In this document: positions 7,675 to 16,368 of the stretch, piece by piece
Layout: every line of letters starts with the position of its first letter
Numbering within the stretch: position 1 is the stretch's first letter
Assembly (NCBI GenBank): GCA_937873695.1
Contig: CALMYL010000007.1
Coordinates: 248,001-312,000 of the forward strand
Source: an uncultured Ignavibacteria bacterium
GTDB lineage: Bacteria > Bacteroidota > Ignavibacteria > Tepidaquicellales > OLB5
Direction: 5' to 3'
DNA length: 64,000 nucleotides
Translations under genes and position numbers: made by a program
Notes under the pieces: model-generated
What the model was told of the DNA's origin: nothing
The model's input: the letters and a program-made list of their open reading frames with translations, nothing else
Databases searched by the model: none

Positions 7675-9711
7675 TTGAAGACAATTATTAAGATATTTTT
7701 CATTGCGGCGCTTATAACAGTATCAAACAATCTTTTTGCGCAGACATATACATGGCACGCCCTTGGGAGCGGTTTGGTAAACGGCACGAATGACACAGTA
7801 AAAGCTATTACATCATTCAACGGAAAAATAATTTACGGCGGGAATTTTTCCCAGGCAGGCGGAGTTAACGCTCAGAATATCGCGGCATACGACCCTGTAA
7901 CAAATACATGGTCTGCATTGGGTTCAGGCATTAACGGTGAAGTTAAAGCTTTGTTTGTCTCCGGTTCAGACTTAATAGCAGGGGGAAGTTTCACGCAGGC
8001 TGGCATTACCAACGCAAACAATGTAGCAAAATGGAACGGCACGAACTGGAGCGCTATGAGCAGCGGCCTGAACGATGATGTGAATGCTCTGATAGTATAT
8101 TCCGGCAGCATAGTGGCCGGGGGTAATTTTTCGATGCCCGGGGGTAACGATAATGTTGCAAGATGGAACGGCTCAAACTGGGTATCAATGGGAAACGGAT
8201 TAACGGGCAGCGGAGACAGGGTAAATGCGTTCACACTGTTCCAGGGTAACCTCGTCGCAGGCGGCAGGTTCGAAGAATCCGGCTCAACCAATATCAGTAA
8301 CATCGCAAAATGGAATGGTTCTTCATGGAGCGCTTTTAACAGCAATAATTTTGATGGTGATGTAAATGCATTGGTGGTTTATAACAATGAGCTTTACGCC
8401 GGCGGAGATTTTAACCACATTGGCAGTAATGACAGGAAGTATATTGCAAAGTGGAATGGTTCTGGCTGGTTAAGCGTCGGAGGGGGACTTGATGACGGGC
8501 CCGTTGAAGCGTTCAGTGTTTTCAGGAATACACTTATTGTCGGCGGAAACTTCAGGGTTACCGGAACAGGATTGTTTGTTGACAGAATTGCCTCATGGAG
8601 CGGGAGCTCATGGAGCAGAATGCTTACCGGGCACAACGACCATGTTTATGCTTTGTATACAAGGAATTCAACGGATACAATATTATATTCAGGCGGCGAG
8701 TACACCACTGCAGGGGGAAAGTGGTGTTATCACGCCGCGATGTGGGGACGATTTGATACAGTTTCAGTAAGCGGGCAGGTAAGATATGCTGATAATAACA
8801 GCATAGTAACCGGCGGACGCATCAAAATTCTCAGAATGGACGTTATAACAAGGGAAATTATAGCGATCGATTCCGCTAACGTTGATGCTTTCGGCAATTA
8901 CATTCTAACCAGGGTGCCGCGCAATGACAGCACTTTAAGGGTTATGATCTTTCCGGATGACGAGTTAAATGACGGAATAGATACGGGTTTTGTGCCAACT
9001 TACTATCCTTCAACCATAGAATGGCTTTCAGCCGGAGTTTTGTATGCCGGCGGAAACCTGACGAACATTAACATAAATGTGATAAGAAGAAATACAAGCT
9101 CAATGCAGGACGGTATGGCTGCCAATATCAGCGGCAATGTTTTCCTGAACATACTGCCTCCGATGGATAACAGCGATCTTCTTGCGGGGCCTCTTCCTTA
9201 CCTGAAGGGATCCATCCTTTATCTCAAAAAAGACACAAGTTTTGTTAAATCAGTTATATCAGATGATGATCAGCATTACTCAATTATAGGGGTTACAGCC
9301 GGTACGTACACACTTACTGTCCAAAGACTGGGTTACGAAACGGAAGCAAGACAGATAGTTATAGGCACCGCTAATCTTGATACGGTTAATTTCTATCTTG
9401 ATACGCTGAATGTTATTGGCATTGTGAATATTAATACAGGCGTGCCAGGGAATTTCAGCCTGGAGCAGAACTACCCGAATCCGTTTAACCCGCAGACCAG
9501 GATAAAGTTTTCGATTACCGGGTCCACATTTGCGGAGCTTAAGATCTTTGATATCCTTGGCCGTGAGGTTAAGACATTGGTTAATGAAAATCTGCGGGCG
9601 GGCGAGTACGAAGTGACATTCAGCGCGGTAAACCTGCCAAGCGGTGTATATTTTTACAGATTAAAAACAACAGAGTTTACCGAAACCAAAAAAATGGTTT
9701 TGATAAAGTAA
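7675..9711 (+). CDS. Secreted kelch-like beta-propeller with prealbumin-like domains and T9SS sorting domain
   Basis: A 678-residue exported protein starting at TTG, 9 nt after AGAGGG; no ATG gives the signal peptide (ends NNLFAQ). Residues ~25-360 hold seven repeats of the form GGNFSxAGG...NIAKWNG..WSALGSG. Two carboxypeptidase-regulatory-like beta domains follow (VSVSGQVRYADNN, YSIIGVTAGTYTLTVQRLGY). The type A sorting domain starts at NYPNPFNPQT and ends SGVYFYRL..KKMVLIK. It is probably a surface or released binding protein. It opens the second exported-protein operon, only 18 nt behind the regulator gene, so the two may be co-transcribed. Confidence 0.88.
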   Translation: MKTIIKIFFIAALITVSNNLFAQTYTWHALGSGLVNGTNDTVKAITSFNGKIIYGGNFSQAGGVNAQNIAAYDPVTNTWSALGSGINGEVKALFVSGSDLIAGGSFTQAGITNANNVAKWNGTNWSAMSSGLNDDVNALIVYSGSIVAGGNFSMPGGNDNVARWNGSNWVSMGNGLTGSGDRVNAFTLFQGNLVAGGRFEESGSTNISNIAKWNGSSWSAFNSNNFDGDVNALVVYNNELYAGGDFNHIGSNDRKYIAKWNGSGWLSVGGGLDDGPVEAFSVFRNTLIVGGNFRVTGTGLFVDRIASWSGSSWSRMLTGHNDHVYALYTRNSTDTILYSGGEYTTAGGKWCYHAAMWGRFDTVSVSGQVRYADNNSIVTGGRIKILRMDVITREIIAIDSANVDAFGNYILTRVPRNDSTLRVMIFPDDELNDGIDTGFVPTYYPSTIEWLSAGVLYAGGNLTNININVIRRNTSSMQDGMAANISGNVFLNILPPMDNSDLLAGPLPYLKGSILYLKKDTSFVKSVISDDDQHYSIIGVTAGTYTLTVQRLGYETEARQIVIGTANLDTVNFYLDTLNVIGIVNINTGVPGNFSLEQNYPNPFNPQTRIKFSITGSTFAELKIFDILGREVKTLVNENLRAGEYEVTFSAVNLPSGVYFYRLKTTEFTETKKMVLIK

Positions 9712-9792
9712 TCAAAATTTTCATACAGGGAAGAAAATAAACAATACGGTTCATCTAAATTAAATTAGTAATAGTTCAAGGGGGATACTATT

Positions 9793-9942
9793 ATGGATCT
9801 GAATTCAGTTATCGTTAAATCTTTTAAAAATATTTTATTCGCAATAGCAGTACTTGCCATGACGCTGCCTATCTTGCTTTCGCTGCCGGGATTTTCGGGG
9901 TACATAGTAAGCGCTCTAAGCATGCTGGGTATAGGGGAATGA
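9793..9942 (+). CDS. Small one-helix membrane protein
   Basis: A 49-residue frame with a ribosome site (AAGGGGG) about 9 nt before the ATG. It has a hydrophobic segment ILFAIAVLAMTLPILLSLPG and a second weaker one ending LGIGE. Its stop overlaps the next start in the ATGA arrangement, which implies translational coupling and supports a real gene. The function is unknown. The first operon has no obvious counterpart unless the 1745 product plays that part. Confidence 0.6.
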   Translation: MDLNSVIVKSFKNILFAIAVLAMTLPILLSLPGFSGYIVSALSMLGIGE

Positions 9943-10133
9943 AACACTCAGTATCAATAAAAACAAAATGGGATAAGCTTCACTTTTGGAACGCAAATAC
10001 TTACATGTGGGTGTTTGTGGAAGGGAGAATGTTCGTGATCAATGAGGCAGAATATGAACATAAAAATGACAAATTAAACAAGAAAATTTATGATGGAAAA
10101 TTCATAAATAAAGAGAAAGAGAGAAACAAATGA
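9939..10133 (+). CDS. Small protein with YMWV motif (paralog of the 2891 gene)
   Basis: A 64-residue soluble protein with NTYMWVFVEGRMFVINEAE, matching the core of the small product at 2891-3142. It is rich in lysine and asparagine toward the C-terminus, with no signal peptide. It overlaps both neighbours by 4 nt (ATGA at each end), so three genes are translationally coupled: membrane peptide, this protein, lipoprotein. The function is unknown. Its presence beside both lipoprotein paralogs suggests it works with them, perhaps in expression or assembly, although it lacks an export signal. Confidence 0.65.
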   Translation: MKHSVSIKTKWDKLHFWNANTYMWVFVEGRMFVINEAEYEHKNDKLNKKIYDGKFINKEKERNK

Positions 10134-10846
10134 GAACAAAAAAATCAGTAGGCACAACAATTCTTCTTGGGATATTGTTTGTAATACTTCTTGCATTTAC
10201 AAGCGGCTGCGGCGAAGAGAGTTCTGTTACAAATTCAAGCGGTAATGGCGGCACAACCGATAACACGAGCTTAAGCGTAAAGCTTGATGAAAGCGTAACC
10301 GGCGCAAATTACCCGGTGATAACCGAAGCTAAAGCGTTAATTACTGAAATTGAGCTTGAAACCGAGCCTTCAGGCACCAGCCAGGAAGTACGCATTTCAC
10401 CGGTTGTGATATACTTTAACACGGGCGGCCAGGTAATTTCTGTTACAGCGGCAAATCTGCCTGCGGGAACCTGGAATAAAATAAAATTGCAGATACACAA
10501 ACCGGAAGATACCGAATCAATTCCCGACCCTGAGTTCCGTGAAGGTACAAGCGGTAACCAGAGATATTCATTCATTATTAAGGGTACATATAACGGCAGC
10601 CCGTTTGTATATAAATCAAGAAAAAGGGCTGATATTATTATCAATCTTCCGGCGCCCCTGGTTACAGGGGGAAGTCAGAAGAACATCACAATTCTTGTTA
10701 ATCCCGCCTTATGGTTCATGAATAACGGCAATGTGCTTGATCCTTCAAATTCCGGCAATGATGATATGATCGACGATAACCTGAAGAATTCATTCAAAAG
10801 GGCTTTCAGGGATGACGATAAAGACGGAAGATCAGACGATAATTAG
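10130..10846 (+). CDS. Lipoprotein, DUF4382-like; paralog of the 2206 gene
   Basis: A 238-residue lipoprotein. The signal peptide is long (starting MRTKKSVGTTILLG) and ends at SGCG. The mature part begins with a serine/glycine/threonine-rich linker, then EAKALIT, a WNKIKLQIHKPED segment, IPDPEFREG..NQRYSFIIKGTYNG, WFMNNGNVLDP and an acidic DDDKDGRSDD tail resembling a calcium-binding loop. The shared blocks make it a clear paralog of the 2206 product. It is last in its operon and is followed by a strong terminator hairpin at 10951. Its role at the cell surface is unknown. Confidence 0.75.
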   Translation: MRTKKSVGTTILLGILFVILLAFTSGCGEESSVTNSSGNGGTTDNTSLSVKLDESVTGANYPVITEAKALITEIELETEPSGTSQEVRISPVVIYFNTGGQVISVTAANLPAGTWNKIKLQIHKPEDTESIPDPEFREGTSGNQRYSFIIKGTYNGSPFVYKSRKRADIIINLPAPLVTGGSQKNITILVNPALWFMNNGNVLDPSNSGNDDMIDDNLKNSFKRAFRDDDKDGRSDDN

Positions 10847-10950
10847 CAGCAAGGTTTTCAAGAATGAAATTTTTTGATGGTGTGAAGAGGAGTTATTTAA
10901 ACAGATTGTTTCAAAGGTCATGGTGACATGATTCTCCTCTAATATCCCAT

Positions 10951-10987
10951 GGGGCATGGCTGTAAAAGGCTGTGCCCCTGTTTTTTT
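10951..10987 (+). terminator. Rho-independent terminator
   Basis: GGGGCA (10951-10956) pairs with TGCCCC (10973-10978) around a 16-nt loop and is followed by G and T7. It closes the lipoprotein operon and overlaps the 3' end of the convergent methyltransferase gene. Confidence 0.7.
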
Positions 10988-12185
10988 ACAGTCCCGGATA
11001 TTTGCGGCAATGGAAAAACAGTTTCCCGTTATTTCTGTCTGCCGTAAAGAAGAAATAGTCTTCACCTCCATCTTTAAGCTTATAGTTCTTCCTTATATCT
11101 TCCGGCTTCAGAGGAAAATTCCTGCACGAAATATTCGCTTGTGAGATCTTTGAATCAGAAAGATATTTTTTAAAAGCAGAGCCTGTAAACGGCATCTTTG
11201 CTATGGTGTAAAAAGACCTGCCCATTAGTCCTTTTGGTTCAGCGGCAGATGTATAATATAAACTGCCATCAAAAACATTTTCCAAACCGCTATTTACAGC
11301 ATACTCACCGGCCAACCCTGATTTGATAAGACCGGCAGAAGGTTCAAAAAAATAATTAACTTTGCTGTTAACCCCCGCAGTCACTTTATTAACGGTACCG
11401 GATAAATATTCTTTTATATTCCCATTCTTTGAAATTTCCACTGCAGCAATCAGGGTTTGCCCTTTGAAATTTCTATCCAGCAGTACAAGTATTTCTTTTA
11501 CCTCGTTTGCGAGTGATATTACCCTGATTTCCTTAATGTTCTTTAACGATCTTTCAAGGTAAGTTATATCAGCCAGGGGGGAGAGTTTGAGTAATATCAA
11601 AGGTGAAATTTCATACAGCCTATCCAGAATTTTCAGTATATCCGGCGAAGCGTTATGCAGTGTAACAGTACGTTTACCGGACTTATCGTTTCGCCTGTCT
11701 GCATCTATGTAAACCAGGTTTGCGGAAATGTTATTTATTATAAATTCTTCTGCGCGGGCAGTAATTCTTTCAATATTTATTATGCCCAGTTTTTCAAAAT
11801 TTACTTCAGCCAGCAGGTTCAGCTCAGCATCAGTATCAACAGAAATCACTTTACGGAATTTTCGCGAAAATGCGATATCATCTATTCCTAATCCGCCCGT
11901 AAGATCAATTATCAAATCACCCGAAAATAGTGAGGCCTTATATTCTGCTAATGCTTCTGAGCTTGACTGTTCATAGCTCTTAGTTGTTAAGTAACAATAC
12001 TTTGAAGTAAATTCCGGCAGTTTGGATACTGCCTTTGGATACAGCGAAAGTTGTGATGCAAGCAGTTTGTAGTCACGGGGGAATTTTTTCTTTAGCTGAA
12101 GAGAGGATAAACCTGAATATTCCTTCAAGAATGATTGTAAATCAAACTTTAACAGGTTATTTTTGTATTCTTCCGGTGAGCTCAT
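10986..12185 (-). CDS. THUMP-like-domain class I SAM-dependent methyltransferase
   Basis: About 399 residues from the ATG at 12185; a TTG at 12215 would extend it by ten. An N-terminal helical region (YKNNLLKFDLQSFLKEYSG) precedes a Rossmann methyltransferase core with the glycine-rich motif LIIDLTGGLGIDD, the acidic SVDTD and a YIDADRRND segment. The C-terminal third (EPKGLMGRSFYTIAKMPF, ISCRNFPLKPEDIRKNYKL) matches the THUMP-like domain of uncharacterised methyltransferases, which suggests an RNA substrate. It is transcribed alone, convergent to the lipoprotein operon and divergent from the beta-lactamase-like gene. Confidence 0.8.
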   Translation of the reverse strand: MSSPEEYKNNLLKFDLQSFLKEYSGLSSLQLKKKFPRDYKLLASQLSLYPKAVSKLPEFTSKYCYLTTKSYEQSSSEALAEYKASLFSGDLIIDLTGGLGIDDIAFSRKFRKVISVDTDAELNLLAEVNFEKLGIINIERITARAEEFIINNISANLVYIDADRRNDKSGKRTVTLHNASPDILKILDRLYEISPLILLKLSPLADITYLERSLKNIKEIRVISLANEVKEILVLLDRNFKGQTLIAAVEISKNGNIKEYLSGTVNKVTAGVNSKVNYFFEPSAGLIKSGLAGEYAVNSGLENVFDGSLYYTSAAEPKGLMGRSFYTIAKMPFTGSAFKKYLSDSKISQANISCRNFPLKPEDIRKNYKLKDGGEDYFFFTADRNNGKLFFHCRKYPGL

Positions 12186-12236
12186 CACTGCAATATTTGT
12201 AATTTCCGTAAACAATTAAATACATAAATTTTGATC

Positions 12237-13010
12237 ATGAAAACAATCTTATTATTGCTGTTGTTTGTAACAATATCAGCGCAGGCGCAGGATGTAAAGA
12301 AATATTTTGATGAATATGATGTCAAAGGCTCGTTTGTAATGTATGATCTGAACAATGACAAATACTTTTATTATGATTCCGCAAGATGTAATACAGGGTT
12401 CAGTCCCGCATCAACTTCCAAGATCATAAACGCGCTGATAGGCCTGGAAACCGGAGTTATTACAGATGAAAATTTCATTATTCCATGGGATGGGATTAAA
12501 AGATGGGTTGACGCGTGGAATAAGGACCTTGACCTCAAAGAAGCGATGCGTGTATCAGGTGTTCCGTATTTTCAGGAACTGGCAAGAAGAGTAGGTTATG
12601 AAAAATTAAGGGATATGTACACTAAACTGGAATACGGCAATATGGATATTGACGGCGGTGTTGATCAATTCTGGCTTTCGGGGGCACTTAGAATTACGCA
12701 GATGCAGCAGATAGATTTTTTGAAAAGGCTGTACAAAGAAGAGCTTCCTGTTTCAAAACGTTCAATGGATATAGTTAAAAGCATTATAGTACTTGCAGAT
12801 ACCGGCGGGTATGTTATGAGGGGCAAAACCGGCTGGGCACAAAGTGACACGGAAAATATCGGGTGGCTTGTTGGCTGGGTTGAAAAAGGCGGCAATGTGT
12901 ATTTTTACGCAGCTAATGTTGAAGGCGCTCTTGATAATAAAAAATTTGCGGAATCCAGAAGGGCAATTACTGAAAAAATACTCGGGGATCTTGGCATAAT
13001 CAGCAAATAA
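12237..13010 (+). CDS. Class D beta-lactamase-like serine hydrolase
   Basis: About 257 residues from the ATG at 12237, with a signal peptide ending AQAQ. The class D (OXA) signatures are all present and ordered: SxxK as STSK with Ser59 and Lys62, SxV as SGV, the YGN of class D, WLSG, and KTG as RGKTGW. Known members open penicillins through an acyl-serine intermediate with a carboxylated lysine, or act in peptidoglycan sensing. Real resistance activity cannot be judged from sequence. It starts a compact three-gene run in which each stop overlaps the next start by 1-4 nt, linking it to an epimerase and a GNAT. Nothing here suggests recent mobilisation. Confidence 0.85.
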   Translation: MKTILLLLLFVTISAQAQDVKKYFDEYDVKGSFVMYDLNNDKYFYYDSARCNTGFSPASTSKIINALIGLETGVITDENFIIPWDGIKRWVDAWNKDLDLKEAMRVSGVPYFQELARRVGYEKLRDMYTKLEYGNMDIDGGVDQFWLSGALRITQMQQIDFLKRLYKEELPVSKRSMDIVKSIIVLADTGGYVMRGKTGWAQSDTENIGWLVGWVEKGGNVYFYAANVEGALDNKKFAESRRAITEKILGDLGIISK

Positions 13011-13921
13011 TGGCAAACACAATTCTGATTACTGGCGCAACAGGAATGATAGGCGGATATTTGATCCGCGCAATAGCCGTGCGCGGAGATAAGTATATAG
13101 CAGTTACCACAAATCCTGAAGCAGCGCAGAGGAAACTTAAGGACGCATACAGAATAGCCGGTTTGAAAGATATTTTTTCACTTTCAGGTGAAAGAATAGA
13201 TGTTATGATAAATCTTGCCGGCTCAAATCTCGGCTCAAAAAGGTGGACAGAAGCAGCTAAGAGGGAATTTTATGATTCCCGAATGAATGTAACAAACAGT
13301 TTGGTTGAGCTTACCGCAAAAATGGAATTCAAACCCAAACTTCTCATAAGTACTTCAGGGGTGGATTACTACGGCGATACAGGCAGTAAAGATATGTATG
13401 AAGAAGCACCGCCTGCGGATAGTTACCTGGGCAGATTAACCAACGACTGGGAGCAGGCGGCATTAAAAGCTGAAGTTAACGGTGTGAGAACCGTTATCTT
13501 TAGAACGGGATTTGTAATGGCGGCGGATTCTGATGCGGTGAAGAAGCTTTTAATGCCTGTGAAGTTTTTTGTTGGCGGACCCCTTGGCAGCGGCAAACAA
13601 TTTATGTCATGGATCCATATTGATGACCTGATAGCAATGTATATGTACGCAATTGATAATGATAATATTCGGGGAATATATAATGCATCAGCACCAAATC
13701 CGCAAATTAACGCATTATTCACTAAACACGCAGCAAAGCTGCTTAAAAGACCTGCACTCATACGTGTACCGGCATTTATGATCAAAGCAGTATTGGGGGA
13801 AATGTCAACTGTTGTACTTGCCGGCAGGCGTGCAATGCCGAAGAAAATTCTGGATGCAGGTTTTAAATTCAGATTTGAGCAGGATTCCAATGCCTGGAAA
13901 GATATCCTGAGACAGGAATGA
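13010..13921 (+). CDS. TIGR01777-type NAD(P)-dependent sugar epimerase
   Basis: A 303-residue SDR-fold protein. The N-terminal nucleotide-binding motif is GATGMIGGYL. The family features MINLAGSNLGSKRW, a STSGVDYYGD active-site region with Tyr and Ser, and the C-terminal DUF1731-like end (VPAFMIKAVLGEMSTVVLAGRRAMPKKIL) are all visible. Family members are YfcH/SulA-like proteins whose substrate is mostly unknown. The start ATG overlaps the stop of the beta-lactamase-like gene by one base, and its own stop overlaps the GNAT start, so the three are probably co-translated. Confidence 0.88.
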   Translation: MANTILITGATGMIGGYLIRAIAVRGDKYIAVTTNPEAAQRKLKDAYRIAGLKDIFSLSGERIDVMINLAGSNLGSKRWTEAAKREFYDSRMNVTNSLVELTAKMEFKPKLLISTSGVDYYGDTGSKDMYEEAPPADSYLGRLTNDWEQAALKAEVNGVRTVIFRTGFVMAADSDAVKKLLMPVKFFVGGPLGSGKQFMSWIHIDDLIAMYMYAIDNDNIRGIYNASAPNPQINALFTKHAAKLLKRPALIRVPAFMIKAVLGEMSTVVLAGRRAMPKKILDAGFKFRFEQDSNAWKDILRQE

Positions 13922-14310
13922 TAAATTATAATTATGACATTGCAGGTTTAAGTAAAGCGGATCTTGAGCCTTTTTTTGAAGATTGGCAAAAAAAACCTGA
14001 ACCTGCGAAGAGATTGGAAATCCTTAGGAACAGTGACCATGTAATTATAGCTATGGATGGCACCCGTATAGCCGGATTTATAAACGCTGTAACAGACAAC
14101 ACTCTATCGGCTTACATTCCCCTGCTTGAAGTAATACCGGAATACAGAAATATGGGAATTGGCACAGAACTGGTTAAAAAAATGCTGGAGCAGCTTAAGG
14201 ATTATTATATGATAGATCTCTGCTGTGATGAACATTTGGAGGGCTTTTATAAAAAGCTTGGTATGGTAAAGGTCACCGGAATGATAAAGAGAAATTATGA
14301 GAAGATCTGA
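13918..14310 (+). CDS. GNAT family N-acetyltransferase
   Basis: A 130-residue single-domain acetyltransferase. The acetyl-CoA binding region is EVIPEYRNMGIGTELVKKMLEQL, containing the R/Q-x-x-G-x-G pattern. The C-terminal FYKKLGMVK segment matches GNAT motif B. The size is typical of a minimal GNAT. It is the last gene of the three-gene run beginning at 12237. The substrate is unknown. Confidence 0.8.
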   Translation: MINYNYDIAGLSKADLEPFFEDWQKKPEPAKRLEILRNSDHVIIAMDGTRIAGFINAVTDNTLSAYIPLLEVIPEYRNMGIGTELVKKMLEQLKDYYMIDLCCDEHLEGFYKKLGMVKVTGMIKRNYEKI

Positions 14311-14329
14311 GTTTAGTCTAAAAGCCTTT

Positions 14330-14355
14330 GTTTCCCAAACCGGAGTTTAGGAAAC
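14330..14355. repeat. Degenerate GTTTCCCAAAC hairpin
   Basis: Arms GTTTCC(C)AAAC and GTTT(A)GGAAAC lie 20 nt after the GNAT stop. It looks like a decayed relative of the perfect 11-bp hairpin at 44000-44025. It may also help end transcription of converging genes. Confidence 0.45.
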
Positions 14356-14380
14356 CGGGTGTATCGGAATATAATACTGC

Positions 14381-14815
14381 TTACTTTCGTGCCTTAGGTT
14401 CAACTATTAATCCCGCCGGCCCGTACCATTTTTTGATCACTGCCTCAAGTCTTCCGTTAATAATTGCGGGGTCACGGTTAATCTGCTCGCGGGCTTCTTC
14501 TTCTGTGGCAACATCAAGTATCACAATTCCCCGCATTTCGCCGCCATCCATAAACGGACCCGCAAGCCTTGATTTACCTTCATAATACATTCTTTCCAGG
14601 TTTGCCATGTGACCTTTCTGAATTTCGAAGGCGGTTACTGAATCAATAACGGGTCTATCCTTAACAGCATTAAGAAAAACGAAGTAATATATTTTCATTT
14701 CCCACTCTACTTTTTCATTGCTTACTTCTATTGAATCATTTGATGGTTGTGCGTTAACAGAATTCATGAAAGCCAGCATTAGAATTACGAACAGTGCGCA
14801 AAGATCTTTTTTCAT
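14381..14815 (-). CDS. Exported YCII-domain protein
   Basis: A 144-residue protein. The signal peptide ends near FMNSVNAQ, and the rest forms a ferredoxin-like YCII domain (KIYYFVFL, HMANLERMYYEGKSRLAGPFMDGG, EEAREQINRDPAIINGRLEAVIKKW). YCII domains carry a conserved His and Asp and occur in small enzymes and muconolactone-isomerase-like proteins. The His of GHMANL and the Asp of FMDGG are present. Export is unusual for the family, which is more often cytoplasmic. The gene sits directly after the tandem 514-residue genes on the same strand, 8 nt away. Confidence 0.75.
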   Translation of the reverse strand: MKKDLCALFVILMLAFMNSVNAQPSNDSIEVSNEKVEWEMKIYYFVFLNAVKDRPVIDSVTAFEIQKGHMANLERMYYEGKSRLAGPFMDGGEMRGIVILDVATEEEAREQINRDPAIINGRLEAVIKKWYGPAGLIVEPKARK

Positions 14816-14823
14816 ATAAATAA

Positions 14824-16368
14824 TCAGTTTATTGGTTTTTGTGTTTTTCTGGTTTCTTCAAACATTGTTATACCCGCTGATTCCGCTTTTGCCCATACAG
14901 TAAAGTTAAACATGCTGTATAGGCTCTGTGTATTGTTATCAGCCGGAAGTTTGTTAAGATTAAAATGCAGTTCTTTAAAAAGCTCTTTGTGTTCCTTCGG
15001 TTCGGCTTTTATCAGTCTTTTGAAATGTGTCAAAATAATACTTTCCGCTTTCTTAAGCACGTTTTTTTCCCTGAAGAATTTGTATGTGTTTTCAACATTG
15101 TATTCCAGCAGGTCAAAATTATCCAGTCCATAATGAATAACAAGATTCAGCAGCCTGCCGAACAAATAAACATCGCTTTTAAAATTCAACCCTGATTCTT
15201 CGGTCAGCCTGTTGTTGAATTTGAGCGCGCTATCAAAGCTTCTATCCATTACCAGGAATGATGCAATATTACTTAACAGAGAAATTCTTAATTGGGGCGG
15301 GATCTCATTTCCATACTTAGGCAGTTCGGATTCAAGCCTTTTTACAAGATTTCTGCCCCTCCGGGTATCGGCTGAATTTCTATAGACCAGCATTTCTGAA
15401 TTTGCAGCGTGAAATGAAATTTGTAGCTGAAGCGAGAGAGGTACTTTGTTTTTGAGTTTCTTTCTGAGAGCATTCAGTTTTGTCAGCGCAGAAAGCACAT
15501 CTTTTCTGTACCCGGTAATTTGAGAGAAGAGAAGGTAGTTAATTAGCGCGCTTGAATAATTTTTAGGGTTATGGTCAATAAAATGCCTGTTGTTTTCAAG
15601 CAGTTCAATTTCTCTCTCAAGAAGCATCTTCACATTAACAAGATCATTCTTTCCCAAATGATAGAATAATTTGGTATGAAGCCTGTAGAATTCCATATTA
15701 AGGTCTTCTGCCATGCTGTCATTGCTTATAAGCGGCATCTGCATGATCTTATCCATTTCCTTACCGCGAGCGGCGTCGGTAAAATCACCTTTTTGCTCAA
15801 CGCAAATGACCATTTGGTCAGATAGCCAGCTGTATTCAAAATTTTTGCCGAGCATTCTTAATGCTTCAGCCTGTTCATCGTAGAGCTGCTTTCTGATCTC
15901 AGATATATTTTTATCAGGCATTACAGAAATGATATTCCGTTCCGCAATAAGGGTTTCAAGCAGTATAATTTGATTCGAGAACTTCCTGGCAAGCTCCTTG
16001 GCTTTTTTTAGCTGCTTCAATGCTTCGCGGTAAAGTGCTTTAGAAGAGAGTATCTTTGAGTTTTCAATGTACTCCTTCATTTTTGTACCGGCATCAATGA
16101 TAACTGAATTCGGCGCAAGTGATCTTAAGATCAGGTTGAACAGGTAAACTTTATAAACAGGAAGCTGTTTTACGAACGATTCATTCTTCAGCTTCTTCTT
16201 AAGCAGTTCTTCGTCATACTCCTGCATTGCGTCAATGGCATCAAACAGAAGAATGTAATTCTGTTTGCTGCCCGCTTCATTTTTGGCGGCATATTTCTTA
16301 AAGTATCCTTTTTCAGACTTATTCAGGGATTTTATGAGCCTGAAGAGGTCATCACTTACTGTTTTCAT
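14824..16368 (-). CDS. Uncharacterised helical-repeat protein, tandem paralog B
   Basis: A 514-residue, lysine- and leucine-rich, apparently all-helical protein without signal peptide or membrane segment. It begins MKTVSDDLFRLIKSLNKSEK and is nearly identical over the first ~85 residues to the gene just upstream, diverging later. The helical pattern resembles TPR or SARP-like repeats. I recognise it as a Bacteroidota-type hypothetical family, not a named function. Its ATG overlaps the stop of its paralog by 4 nt, so the pair is translationally coupled. The product at 54537-55997 has a similar plan and may be a distant relative. Confidence 0.65.
   Translation of the reverse strand: MKTVSDDLFRLIKSLNKSEKGYFKKYAAKNEAGSKQNYILLFDAIDAMQEYDEELLKKKLKNESFVKQLPVYKVYLFNLILRSLAPNSVIIDAGTKMKEYIENSKILSSKALYREALKQLKKAKELARKFSNQIILLETLIAERNIISVMPDKNISEIRKQLYDEQAEALRMLGKNFEYSWLSDQMVICVEQKGDFTDAARGKEMDKIMQMPLISNDSMAEDLNMEFYRLHTKLFYHLGKNDLVNVKMLLEREIELLENNRHFIDHNPKNYSSALINYLLFSQITGYRKDVLSALTKLNALRKKLKNKVPLSLQLQISFHAANSEMLVYRNSADTRRGRNLVKRLESELPKYGNEIPPQLRISLLSNIASFLVMDRSFDSALKFNNRLTEESGLNFKSDVYLFGRLLNLVIHYGLDNFDLLEYNVENTYKFFREKNVLKKAESIILTHFKRLIKAEPKEHKELFKELHFNLNKLPADNNTQSLYSMFNFTVWAKAESAGITMFEETRKTQKPIN

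Noticed and set aside
7029-7820. 263-residue minus-strand frame opposite the TrmB-like gene
   Set aside because: It is the antisense shadow of a clear regulator gene; its composition (serine and leucine runs) is typical of shadows.
12237-13010. Acquired resistance gene on a mobile element
   Set aside because: No transposase, integron site or inverted repeat nearby, and base composition matches the neighbours.
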